From NCBI GenBank assembly GCA_022578965.1, contig MU400530.1:1-64000 (forward strand): DNA of 64,000 nucleotides, read 5' to 3'. Each line of letters opens with the position of its first letter. Position 1 is the first letter of the stretch. This DNA comes from Xylaria sp. FL1777 (lineage: Eukaryota; Ascomycota; Sordariomycetes; Xylariales; Xylariaceae). The notes below the pieces were generated by a model. That model was given only the letters and a program-made list of their open reading frames with translations, did not search any database and had not been told where the DNA came from. Position numbers and translations under genes: made by a program. Below are positions 1 through 11,072 of this stretch, one piece after another.

Positions 1-1290
1 TTTTTGTTTATTAGTTTTAAAGTTTAAAATTATTAATATTAATAATATTTTAATATAATTTATTAATTAAATTTATATTATGCTTAATTTTTTAGTAGTT
101 TTAATATTAATATTATATTTATAATATAGCATTAAAATGCTTTATAATTAAACTATTACTTTAAAAATATTATAAATTTTTAGTTTAATTAATATTATAG
201 CTATTATATAAAATAGCTATATAGTTTTTTTAATTATTTAGTTAATATTTAAGTTATTATTAAACTTTTTTATATATAGTTAAATTATTAATATAAAATT
301 AATTAATTTATTAATAATAATGTTATAAGTTTACTATATATTTTTAATAATTATTAATAGCTTATAAAACGCTATATAAAGCTATTATAAAAAGTTTATT
401 AATGCTTTATTTTATGCTAATAATATACTAATAAATATTATTAATAAGCTATAAAATATATTATATTTAGTTAATATTTAAATTATAGCTTTTAAAAAGT
501 TTACTTAATTAATATTATAATAATAAACAAATAAAGCTATTTAATAAAAGTTTTTTTTTAACTTTATTGCAACTTTTTTTAGCTATAATTTATATAGTAC
601 TAGCGTTTAAATTAAGCAATTTTAAATGTTTTTAATTTTATTAAAAGTTATATAATTTGCTTTTATTAATTATAATATTGCTAAAAATATTACTTTGTTT
701 TTTATTTTATAACTATTTAGCTAAATAATATTACTTAATAAAAATATATTTAAAAAAATAGTTTAAATATATTATTTTTGCTTAGTTTATAAATTATTAA
801 GCTTAAAATATTTATAAAAATTAAAAGTTAAATTTTTAAGCTTTTTATTATTTATTATATTAATTAATTATTTTATATATAATACTTAATTATTTTTTAA
901 ATTAGCAAGTTTGCTTATTAAATTATTAACTTTATTTTTTAGCTTTTATTTTTTTAATGCTATATTTAGTTTTTATTATATTTTTATTAATATAGCTTTA
1001 ATTTTATTAAATTATAGTTATAAATTAATTATAAATTAATTAATATATTTATAAATACTTTTAATAGTATTACTAATTATTAGCTTAATTAAATTATTGC
1101 TTTTAAAGCTAAGCTTTATAGTTTTATTACTATTTTTAGCTATTTTATTAAGTTAATACTAAAGTATATAAAATAAAAATAAAGTTAAAAAATAAAATAA
1201 AAAATAAATAAAGTATTAATATATTACACAAAGGTTTATTTAAAATATAATGTTATAAAGCTACTTAAATAACTATTTATGCTTTTTAAA
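1..1290. repeat. Extremely AT-rich tract, RIP-like isochore edge
   Basis: The sequence is almost entirely A and T. The few G and C bases occur mostly in short contexts such as AGCT, TGCT or AAGC. No frame carries an open reading frame of note and no protein family can be recognised. Base composition returns to normal between about 1290 and 1500, just upstream of the ribosomal protein gene. Such tracts in Pezizomycotina usually come from repeat-induced point mutation (C to T in duplicated DNA) of transposons. The original element can no longer be recognised by eye. The tract reaches the left edge, so its true length is unknown. RIP origin is an inference from composition. Confidence 0.8.
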
Positions 1291-1699
1291 TATTAGCTTA
1301 AAACCTTGTAATTATTACATAAAGTTAAGTTTATACTTAAAAAAGTAAATGTTAAAAAAAAAACATCTTTTAAGTACAGTACTAAAAAACTATGTACAAA
1401 TACTACTAATTTAGGTAGGGCTAGTCCGTGCTTCTTAGGTTCCTGCATAGCAACTGTTGCACGGTGTACACTATGGCCTGTGCTGCCTAGAAGCCACAAT
1501 TGTGGCTAAGTGGGACTTTTAAGCCTCCGCACGTGACCTAAACCGCGCACAAACTCGCTACCCACGACAATCACCAGCCAGCCACAAAGCGAAGGACAGA
1601 AGTGCCCAGCAAACTGTAAAATTGACCCCACGCAGAAGTCATCCATCACCAACTCAGAACCCGACATACGTAGACGCCCACGAACCCACAGCCGTCAAA

Positions 1700-2569
1700 A
1701 TGGTCAACATTCCGAAGACGCGCAAGACCTGTATGTTCATCTATACCGAGAAGAGAGAAAGAGGGAAATGCTAACGTGCATCTCCACGAAGACTGCGCTC
1801 GCGAGAACAAGCACACCCTTCGTAAGTGCCGATCTGAGGACTCGCCTCTACCGCCGGGAAATTTTTTGCTTGTACTTGCCGGCAACCCCTAAACTATGAC
1901 GAATCGACTCGTAAATGATCATTGATTGACTTGTGGTTCTTATAGACAGGGTAACGCAGTACAAGGCTGGAAAGGTAAGCTACCTATCTACACTTCTCTT
2001 TTGCAAATCACTGACCACAACATACAGGCCAGCCCGTTCGCCCAGTAAGTCACCCTCCGAGCCCGATTTCGATAATGCAAGTCTTCCGAGCCGGTTCAAT
2101 TATAATCATTCCCCTACTCCCCTATCACCATCGAATCCATGAAGTTCCACGACGACATCTAGGTGGTCTCCAGCTTTGGAGTCCTCAGCCCATAGAAGCA
2201 CTGGGAGCCATCGGGATTCTGATGAGTGGACCAATCGAAATCACTGGCCGATTTCCGAACCTTCATACCCGATGAAATTGCTGATTCCTGTTTCAGGGGT
2301 AAGAGACGTTACGACAGAAAGCAGTCCGGTTACGGTGGTCAAACCAAGCCCGTCTTCCACAAGAAGGCCAAGACCACAAAGAAGGTCGTGTTACGTCTCG
2401 AATGCAACTCGTGCAAGGCCAAGAAGCAGTTACCTCTGAAGCGATGCAAGCACTTCGAACTTGGGTACGACTTCTCCAACTTCCACACATTCATAATAGA
2501 AGATAGAGACTAATGATTCTTGCTTGCAGTGGTGACAAGAAGACCAAGGGTGCCGCCCTCGTTTTCTAA
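1700..2569 (+). CDS. RPL42: 60S ribosomal protein eL42 (L44/L36a), six exons
   Basis: Cytosolic large-subunit ribosomal protein near the E site. Exons are 1700-1730, 1792-1821, 1946-1974, 2028-2044, 2297-2464 and 2530-2569, giving 315 nt and 104 residues. The family hallmarks are clear: [12 protein letters not shown] at the start, [39 protein letters not shown] and the C-terminal ALVF. All donors are GT, all acceptors AG, and intron 1 has a GCTAAC branch site. Pro54 corresponds to Pro56 of yeast, the residue whose change to Gln gives cycloheximide resistance, so the sensitive form is predicted. The protein is two residues shorter than the usual 106. The gap falls just after Cys12, where the second cysteine of the first zinc pair should be. 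Convergent with DRE2. Confidence 0.95.
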
Positions 2570-3435
2570 ACGCATAATCCTCACCAAATTCCCCAAAGAT
2601 AAATACAAAATATCAGACGCTACGACGGTAACGAGACTTGCATTTCGTGGCGAAATCATGGACCAACCTATTCGGCGCGATGTAGGGTGCCCATGCAGCC
2701 CCGTGAGAAGAGATAGGCTCTGGATCAGGACTGGGTTCATAGGGTTCATAGGTTTCCGGAGTTTTACTACGGCTTAGGCGAAGAAGAGAGTCGTGTTTGT
2801 TCCCGCATAGTCCTTGGTTCCCAAACGTGCAGTCTCGCAGAGAAAATATCAACCGCGTATTGCATGAACCATTTGTTGTCCTCTTAATACCTTGTGATTT
2901 TTCGGCCTCATCTATATTTGGAGATACCGATTGCTCTGCAGATATTCTAGTATAATGCTACCACTCTAAACAATGTGCCCACCAAATGATAAATTGTATT
3001 AGATTATGACTCGACAGTTTTCTTCATCGGAGCTAGAATACTTTGCGATCTTAATTCCGCTCAGAGGTTTTGAATTGTAACGGCCTAACATTTCCTATGT
3101 ACGTATTAGTTAAAAAAGTTTATTTCGTTATTCATTCTACACAATGAATGTACTAGATACAATAGTCATGGCTATCAGTACTCCCTTGCAGACTAAAATT
3201 TTAAAATCTAGATGAGCACATGGGAAGTAGGCGGGAAAATATCAGCCAACTACTACTGTGCATGGCGATCCCCCAAGGGCGGCTCTGTGCTAATAGCTAA
3301 TAGTAGGGTTATCGACATGACTTCCCCGGCTTGAGCATGCTGAGACCTGCCTAGATTTATTTGGGGTTTCCACGGAAAACCGGGGATCCGCGCTGATATA
3401 AGCGTATGTTCTGCCTGCAGATGTGGTCGAACCGT
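2570..3435. other. Intergenic region between convergent eL42 and DRE2
   Basis: This stretch of about 870 bp separates two 3' ends. It should hold both 3' UTRs and polyadenylation regions. The part from about 2940 to 3200 is AT-rich. I see no supported gene in it. Confidence 0.6.
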
Positions 3436-4421
3436 CTACAGCTGGGCCACGTTGTTCAGAATGGTGACCTCTTCGCCCGGCTTGAAGGCCGGCAGGCCAA
3501 GGTAGGGACAATCGGCGCAACGGAATGCATCGCCTAGACTGCAGCTCCCGCACGAGCCCACCTTGCCCTTCACCGTGAAGTCCAGCTCGAGGTCGTCGAG
3601 CTCGTCTGTGCCGAGCTTCAGCACGCCCAAGCCGGCGTCTGCCTTGGCACGTCGCGCCTTGTCCTCCGCCTCGAGCTTCGCGGCCAAGCCGCACGTGCAG
3701 TCCTTGCAGGCCCGCCGTCGCTTGCCGATCTTCGGGATGCACTCTGCTGCTGTACGGTGAGACGATTGTTAGCATGTGACGTGTTCTGACTAAGAGCGCG
3801 CGAAAGCGGGTGGCGGGAGTGAGGAGTGGACGTACGGGGTTGAATAGTCCGGTTGATGTCCTCCTCTGTCAACAGCGTATCCTCGTCAATCAGCTCGTCG
3901 TCGTCGAGGAAACCATCCAGATCGTCACCCGGCAGCAGGCTTATCGCAGGCTTCGCCTTAGCAATAGGCACGCTGCCCTTCCCATTAATACTGTGTCCAT
4001 TGACGCCGTTCTTCTTCTTGCCGCCCAGCCGTAGTAGGACGGGGGCCTCCTCCTCGGCCTTCTCGAACGTGCCGTCCCCCCGCAGTACTAAGCCGGCGAG
4101 AATGGCCTCGGACTCGGGCAGCGAGGGGCCTTCCTGTGGGCGCAGGATGGCGCCGGGCTTCATGGATCCCGCGATGGCATCGTACACGCGCCGGTTGAGG
4201 ATCTGGACGGCCTCGTGGCGGCGGGCGCCGGCGGCGTCTGTGAGCACGACGACGAGGTCGTATGTGGCGGGAGGCAGGGCGACGAGGCCGGAGGACAGAC
4301 GGTCGAGCATGGTTAAGTCCGACGTCGCGCGGTCGAAGGTCGTGTAGACATTGTGGAGCGTCTCCTCGTGGGAGGCGATGGACGGCGGGGCAAGCAGCAG
4401 AGTGCGCTGCGCAGGACTCAT
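3436..4421 (-). CDS. DRE2: Fe-S cluster assembly protein Dre2 (anamorsin/CIAPIN1)
   Basis: Component of the cytosolic iron-sulfur assembly (CIA) electron-transfer chain; with Tah18 it passes electrons from NADPH to early CIA steps. Exon 1 is 4421-3836 and exon 2 is 3749-3436. The 86-bp intron has a GTACGT donor and a TACAG acceptor. The product has 299 residues, a normal length. The N-terminal half is the degenerate methyltransferase-like domain. An acidic linker ([19 protein letters not shown]) follows. The C-terminal part has the two cysteine motifs: [17 protein letters not shown], and CGSC-x7-CADC inside the [12 protein letters not shown]...[10 protein letters not shown] block. It ends in the conserved [14 protein letters not shown] region. 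The start is the first ATG and gives [10 protein letters not shown]. All cluster ligands are present, so the gene looks functional. Confidence 0.96.
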
Positions 4422-4860
4422 TTTGGCGGGGTGTTATGATTGTTGTTATCTGTCTGGAATGTAGAAGGCGTACGGCAGTACTGGTCGGACGAATTAACGA
4501 CGGCAAATGAATGGAAGTTGGTCTGGACAGAGAAGGGCGAAGAGAGCGGAAAGGTTTGTCTGATCTGGTATTGTGTTAGGGACTAAGACGGAGGGCGGTT
4601 TGCGATGGTATTACCAATCAACCAGTGCCGATTTCATAGCGCCCAAGGACGGTCTTTTTTTGCGACTGAGGGGCCGATTCCGGCCAGGATTGGGGGTTAC
4701 GGGATAGTGGTTTACAGGTAGGTAGTGGGGCGCAACAACCTACCTACGTCACATACACATGCTCACACTATATACTCCGTACCGTTAAAAATGAAGACCT
4801 TGCCTTCAAATTTGAAGGAGTTCATTTTATGTGAACTACTCAAGTTGCAACAGTAACCTG
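4422..4860. other. DRE2 upstream region
   Basis: This is the 5' flank of DRE2, 439 bp up to the MITE. It includes GTAGGTAG and CCTACCTACG tracts near 4718-4747. I see no gene in it. Confidence 0.5.
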
Positions 4861-5151
4861 TACGAAGGTCGCGGCAAAAAGTTCTAATCATCCTTGGCAA
4901 CTCCACATAGTGTGTATAGCTTGGGCTCCATACGGTTTGGGCAAGTGCCAGCCAGAGCGTCGATTGAATGGGCAGTTCGGTTGGCAATTTTTAGCAGTCG
5001 TTAACAGTTGGTAGCGGTCCGTAAAAAGAATTTGGCACTTGGTGCGGGCCGCTTACACTTGGTAGATACTCTACGCGTTCAAAAAACGCTAAAAGTTTTG
5101 CACTGTTTATTAGCTTAGCGATGATTAGAACTTTTTGCCGGGACCTTCGTA
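4861..5151. mobile_element. MITE-like element with 32-bp terminal inverted repeats and TA target duplication
   Basis: The sequence at 4861-4892 is the reverse complement of 5120-5151, with one mismatch in 32 bases (position 11 of the repeat). Both repeats read inward from TA, then CGAAGGTC, and end in TTCTAATCATC. If the flanking TA dinucleotides (4861-4862 and 5150-5151) are the target-site duplication, the element proper is 4863-5149, about 287 bp. That is too short to encode a transposase and has no supported ORF. TA duplications with TIRs of this size are typical of non-autonomous relatives of Tc1/mariner or Fot1/pogo transposons. The inverted repeat is seen directly; the family assignment is inference. 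The nearly perfect repeat suggests fairly recent insertion or selection on the termini. Confidence 0.75.
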
Positions 5152-5391
5152 CGTGTATACCTTGGAGCACTCACCAATCCTCAGTAGTTGCCCCGTTAGC
5201 AAAAGACCGACCGCCAAACGAACCTTGGCCGAAAATACCGAGCCAGATTACGTGAGGCATCATCCAGGACCGCCCCAGGTCAGAAATCAACGTCACAGCC
5301 AAGTCAAATATGGTAGGGTAAACTTAGGTCGTAGCGACGCAATGAAAGTGACAAGCACACCAGGGTGGTTCAGAGTGGTATTTAGAACATA

Positions 5392-8300
5392 CTAATTACT
5401 TCCGATATCCACGACAGTCAGCGAGCCTAGCAGCCGTTTCCACATCGCTGTACTCTCAGGATCAGCTGTTCCTTGTGTTAACGTTGCTCGATTCCCAATG
5501 ATTATCATCCCAGCCTTCGCACGCGTTAAAGCGACATTCATACGTCGCAGGTCTTTCAGGAAACCAATGTTACAGGAGGCGTTGCATCTCGTTGTCACGA
5601 AGACCACGATATCTGCTTCGCGCCCCTGATATCCATCGATGCTAGACACCTCGGCATTCCTTATTCCCGCAAGCTTCTTCTTTAGGATTTCGAGTTGACG
5701 CGTATATGGTGTCAGTACCGCTATGCTCTGCGCTGATGTTGCCGAACCATCTCGTCTCGGTTGGCTGGGCCCCCCTTCCGTGGATAGTAGGCTACAAACT
5801 CGGTGACAGAGTCTAGCTTGGCCTTCATTCGATTTAGATAGCTGGGCGAGCCTGTCTTCTTTGTCTGCGCATTCGATAAAAATAGTTCGCGCTTTATCTT
5901 GCTTGTTTGTCGCGTCGATAGGCCACGGAAACATAGAAGGACTAAGCGGTCTATGCGTACGCTCGATCCCTGTGAGAAGGTTTCCTTCGTAGAATTGATT
6001 GGAGCTAAACTCGCAGATGGAGGGATGCATGCGATATTGCGTATCAAGCATGAGTTTAGGAATTTCCGAGACTCCCGAACTCGCTTGTCGCGTATACAAC
6101 CGCTCGAAGAGAGATACGTCGAATTCAAGGGCACCCGCAAGTTGCTGTACTGTGGGCCGAAGTTGAACATGGTCTCCAACTAGCAGTGCTCGTTGACAGC
6201 CTTTTGTCAGAGGGACGAGCGAAGCTGGCTCGGTTTGCTGGGATGCCTCGTCAATGATAATCACTTCAAAGGTCTGGTTACGCAGAAGACCTATCCCGGC
6301 ACCAATGCACGTGGTAAATGCAAGGCGGCACCTCTTGACTCTTCTCTCAGCCTCTTTTAGGGTCTCTCGATTAGAATATATCTCCAACCCTGCCATGGCA
6401 TCGAGGGTATATGGCCTCAGATCCTCCGCAACTTTGCGAACCTTTTCCACGTCAGCGCCAAATCGTGATAGAAGAAGTCTTACGTACCTCAGTAGACACT
6501 CGTAGGACAAACTGTCTATCAGTATTTCCCTTAGCTGCTAGGTATCTCCTCATAACATTGTCGACTGCATTATGTGTAGGAGCCGTAACCAGGATCCGTT
6601 CTTCCTGTAATATGTGCTCGAGTTCAATTATAGCAGCAACTATGGTCTGTGTCTTCCCCGTGCCTGGAGGGCCCCAGAGGGAAATAAGCGGGTGTTTCAA
6701 GACTGCTTCAACTGCGGCATTCTGGCTCTTGTTTAGCTCGGCACGGGCGTGATACGCAACGGGGGAGGATATGGACGACGAAGGAAGCGAAGATGAAGAT
6801 CCTAGAAGCTGCATCCATATTGGGCAATACGTCTCCGGATTCGTTGCGAATTTCTTGGATGCACTAAACATGGCATTTGCAGTAACAAACGGGGCACAGT
6901 CTGTAAGCCGCCAAGAGCATTGCTCAAAATATGGCGGTAAGGGGTGTAGACAACGAAACTTTGCCGTTCCTTTCTCAGAAGAGGTCACTAGCGTATCTAC
7001 AGACCACGGCTTCCCGAAGGGGGAGTTTGTAGGTTGACTTGCTACTGTCAGTCGTACGTGAGTCCAGCGATTAGGAGTACCATTAGGTGAGTCAATCCGA
7101 AACGTAGCCTCAACCACTGTGTTCCCACCATCCTGCTTAGGATTCGATTTAAGGGTCAGAAGGTCCTCCCGCTCTTTTGCCTGTTCATCAACTTCGCCAA
7201 TATGATCTAGAGCGATACCAATTAGGTTGTGCGTCAAATTATCAATGATCAGTTTGTCGACCCCATGGATCAGGCGGACGCTTTCTGGTTCGAAACATTC
7301 TAGAAGAATGTCTAGAGCTAAATCAGGCGAGTGAACGGTAAGAGCCACGAGCTCTATCAGCTCACAAAAGGTATCCGATGACATGGACTGTATTTGCGAG
7401 AAGACGTTTTTCAATGGCATTAAAACCAGTTCTTGTGCGTCGTTCGCGGATAGAATGAATCCTTTGAGTATATCCGGGCCCCTATTTTCGATTTTGTCTG
7501 TTAACTCCTCCGGAAGTTCGTTCCATTTCCCAGTCTGTGCAAAACAAGTTGAAAGGAAGGGGTTGCTGTCTAAAGATACGAATATAGCCTCAAGAATCGC
7601 TGCGGGTGCAAGAGCAGCAGATTCGGGTTCTCTAATCTCGCCCAAAAGGTAGGAAACGCATCTAAGTAATAAGCCCTTGGCGTTACGTTCCCAGAGCCAT
7701 GTAAAGATATATGACAGGTCATCGAGGGATTCGACATCTTTAAGGGCTGAAAGATCGTTGTTGACGATACGAGCAATTGATTTGTGCGTAGTTGATTCCG
7801 GCTCATCTACCAAATCTAGGGTAGTGAGGTCTGGAATTGAGTACTCCTTCGGCTCTTCGTCGAATAGCGGCATCCTCTCGTTAGTGTCGATATACTTGAG
7901 CCAGAGATCAAGAGTCTGCATAGATTGGACATCTCGATTGGTAATCACATAGATCTCCTACGATCGTGTAAGAGGTAATGACATAAACATAAGGGCGTTG
8001 AAGTTCAAAAAGCGGAATCACGACTGACTTACAGCGGCGAGTACACCATTCCTATTGACTCTTCCAATATGTTGTTGTAGGTTTCGGCTGAACTTATCGA
8101 GAGCAATGCTGACTATGAAATCGAAGTTTAGCCCACTATCAAGCGACTCTTGCCGCTGACGCCGTCGGTCTCCTGTATTCTTTATGTGACGATACGAGGT
8201 GTCGTCCGAACCCCCACGCCTAATGTGAACCCATGTATTGCCCCTCTGTCCTTCAAACAACTGGAATGAATTATCATCACAGCATAATCGATAATTCACT

Positions 8301-11072
8301 TTCGTCGGACAACACAAGCGACTCTGCAGCTGTGGCCCTTGTGAGTGTGGAAAGGCAAATAGTCGCACATTGTCATCGACAAGGTAATCCTGTGACCTTT
8401 CGACCTTCTTCGGAACATAGAGGGCTATTGTAAGTCTCTCATCGACGCGGAGAATGATTATTTTCCTATGAAATAACTCTAGTGCTCTGACAGCTTCTTC
8501 GAGAAATGTGGCCATTCTGTCACGCGACGAATATGTTCGCTTCCATATTATCCTTGGATGGTCTAGAGCAAATCTGCTGAGCTCTTGGTTGCTAACTAAC
8601 TCCGATGAGCAGAGGGCATTCATGATGAGGTTTGGTACACCAGGTAAAACCGGCAACTGACTGATCGTCCAAGCCTTCTGTTCAGCTGTGAGAATATTTA
8701 AATCAAAAAAGTGTAGAAGATCTTGTAAAGGCGTACTGTTATGTCTACACCATTTGAAGGCCAGCTGAACGAGCTCGAATTCGGAAATAGCAATTCCGTC
8801 GCGGTTCAGTAGTAACTCTATAGCATCATAGTCGTATCCTTCTAAATTTCCTGCATCAGCTTTACTTGAATCAATCGACTTTATCGCTGATTCATGTAGT
8901 ACATCGAGTATGAATGGGGAAGTATTAGAAGATGGTAGTGGCGCATTCTCTAATCTTGGGGGAATTTTAATACGATTCCCATCGACACATTGAGAGAATA
9001 GACGATTCAGCTCCTGACATTCTGGCGCCATCGGCCCTTTCACCTTTACCCAATCTAGGTAGAGGTTCTTTACGCGTCCCAAAGAGGTATTGGAGTATTG
9101 AGAAAAGAACTGAAGTCTTCAAATTAGCTACGTCCTTTCCGGAAAACTTTATACGATAAATGAAGCAATTATATCGCTGCGGTTATAGCCAGTTGATCAA
9201 TGATTAATAGTAAAGACCCGAAAAGTACCTGTAAGCGATCATCGTCTGATATAGGCTTAAAACTGAGTGGTTCCCGCCCAGCTGGATATTGTGCAGGCTG
9301 GGACAACACTGACGGCATGATATCCTCGTCCCAGCAGACGAAGACTAACGAAGTATAGCATATTAGTAACATCTATTCATTCCAAGGAAACACTAAACTC
9401 ACAAGTATCTCCATCGAGATCTCCTCCAGACATCATATCCGCTGAGGGTCTTCTTCCATTTATTGGGAACACAATGCAGTCAACGAGGTGTGATAACTCG
9501 GGATGATAAACGAGTCTGAACTTCTGTAAATCTCCTGGGTGGAGACAAGGATTACGTGTGACTAGGACGTGTGCATTTTTAAGAGTCTGAGGTGATCCAT
9601 TTTCATCAGTTGTAATTTTGACGTGACACTCCCCTTCCTTTAATACCCCCCAGGCATCGCATACTCCAAATAACAGCCTGGACTTCGGTATGAGTATGCG
9701 ACATTTCTGAGTATCTCGCTTGTTTAGCATTTTTCCCTTCTCTTCTTTCACTAATTTGAGAACTTGCTGTCGAATAGTGTCCAGAGATTCCATTAGTACT
9801 CGCTCTGCAAGTTCGAATTTGTTGACATAACAGAGAAATTGAAACGCGACTCGCGGGTCTTTGGAAGCCTCATCAAGAAATTGGAAATGTTCAGCTTGTT
9901 TCCTCAATAGGGTTTCTGGCGAAATTCCCAAAGAACTCAAGAGAATTACTACTTCGTCGTTGAGGTGACCGTAGACGTACGGCTAAAGATGCGATCAGCT
10001 CTACAATTTCATCGGTATTGCAACATTCTTTGATCAATAAACTAGAACTAACCTTTGAGTATTCTACTACGCAGAAGGAAATGTCTTCGCCGCCAGAGAA
10101 CTTCTTCATAGACTTCCGAAGCTTGAGTAGAGTAAGCGGATTCTTCATGGTGGGGTCTATGGTAACCACCCCCTTATACCCCCTATATCTGATCTGGAAC
10201 ACCGACGGGCTATATCTCTTGTCGCGAAATGCTAAGCGCAATCGGCGCGAGAGTTCCTGAGCGAATCTGGGAGATATTAAACCACAACCATCAGTGAACA
10301 CATAGTTATCGTCCTCGACATCGGGGATGTCTTCACAGCGACTAGGCTCTACCGTAGTAGCTGCTTCGGCCGCGGAGAAGAGAAGACCAATGCGTTTCGC
10401 CTTTTTGGCTACGGTCTTCATCTTACTAAGGTCGCCAAATGATTCAATTCGTCTTGATATTGCTTCCTTCGAGGCCGCTAAGAGAAGACAGGTCCGGGAC
10501 TTGAGCTGGCTGTTACTGTGGCCATAGAAATGATATTTTACCGCTTGTAATTCAATGCCGGTACGCAAAAGCTTCGTTATATACCCAACTGATTCTTTCC
10601 TTGCCCATGGTTTATATTCGCCACTTTCGTCGGCTACATTATAACGTGGGCGAAATGCCGCAACAGATACTTGAACACATCTAGTCAGTTATTGCGATCT
10701 TCAGCATAGCCTGTGAGTACTTCGGGACAATGGCAGGAAGTCTTTAGCACGGGATTTTAGCCTGGAGGAGACTTGGTACTCAAAAGCCTCTAGAATAAAG
10801 AGCAGTGGCCCTAATTATTGCTTACCGACGAGTAAGCTACTGGGCCTCAGACCCTCCGTGGCTCTGTTAGGGTTGAATTTCTGAAGCCTGATCGCAATGT
10901 GTGAAGATGTGCCACCCGAGACTAGGCTGATAGACTTGACATAACCATTTTCGTCTAGAAAGCGAGGCCCGGGCAGCCCGCGCAACACTTGACCCTCATA
11001 ATTCCATTCGGAATCGGAAAGTGATATATCTTGTAGCTTCTGTTCGTACGAACCAGGCTTCACTTTCTCCAT
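5392..11072 (-). CDS. RNA-dependent RNA polymerase fused to a UPF1/Hrr1-like SF1 helicase
   Basis: Seven exons join in phase: 11072-10826, 10669-10053, 9982-9403, 9344-9229, 9109-8033, 7957-6488 and 6441-5392. They total 5157 nt, 1718 residues. Residues ~80-575 are an eukaryotic RdRP: RPRYNV, YHFYGHSNSQLKSRTC, YVFTDGCGLIS, FQIRYRGYKGVV, then the catalytic loop GGDLDGDTFFVCWDED (DLDGD at 476-480) and SLGRVKNLYLDW. Residues ~575-1280 are a helical linker. Residues ~1300-1718 are an SF1 helicase: Walker A GPPGTGKT (1308-1315), TAPTHNAVDNV, DEAS (1433), GDHVQLRP, TQYRMHPSI, DGYQGREADIV and NVALTRAK. The helicase resembles S. pombe Hrr1 and N. crassa SAD-3, partners of RdRPs in RNA silencing. The start is uncertain: 11072 is the first in-frame ATG, and the N-terminal extension usual in fungal RdRPs is missing. 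Confidence 0.9.

Noticed and set aside
1293..1499. 68-codon minus-strand frame at the AT-rich border
   Set aside because: It lies in the compositional transition zone and has no recognisable features.
3853..4347. Open frames antisense to DRE2
   Set aside because: Shadows of the GC-rich DRE2 coding exon.
5392..9082. Treating the helicase as a separate gene from the RdRP
   Set aside because: The exon 9109-8033 carries RdRP C-terminal sequence (SLGRVKNLYLDW), splices in phase to 7957 and then to the helicase; no terminator or start site is seen between, and total exon length is a multiple of three.
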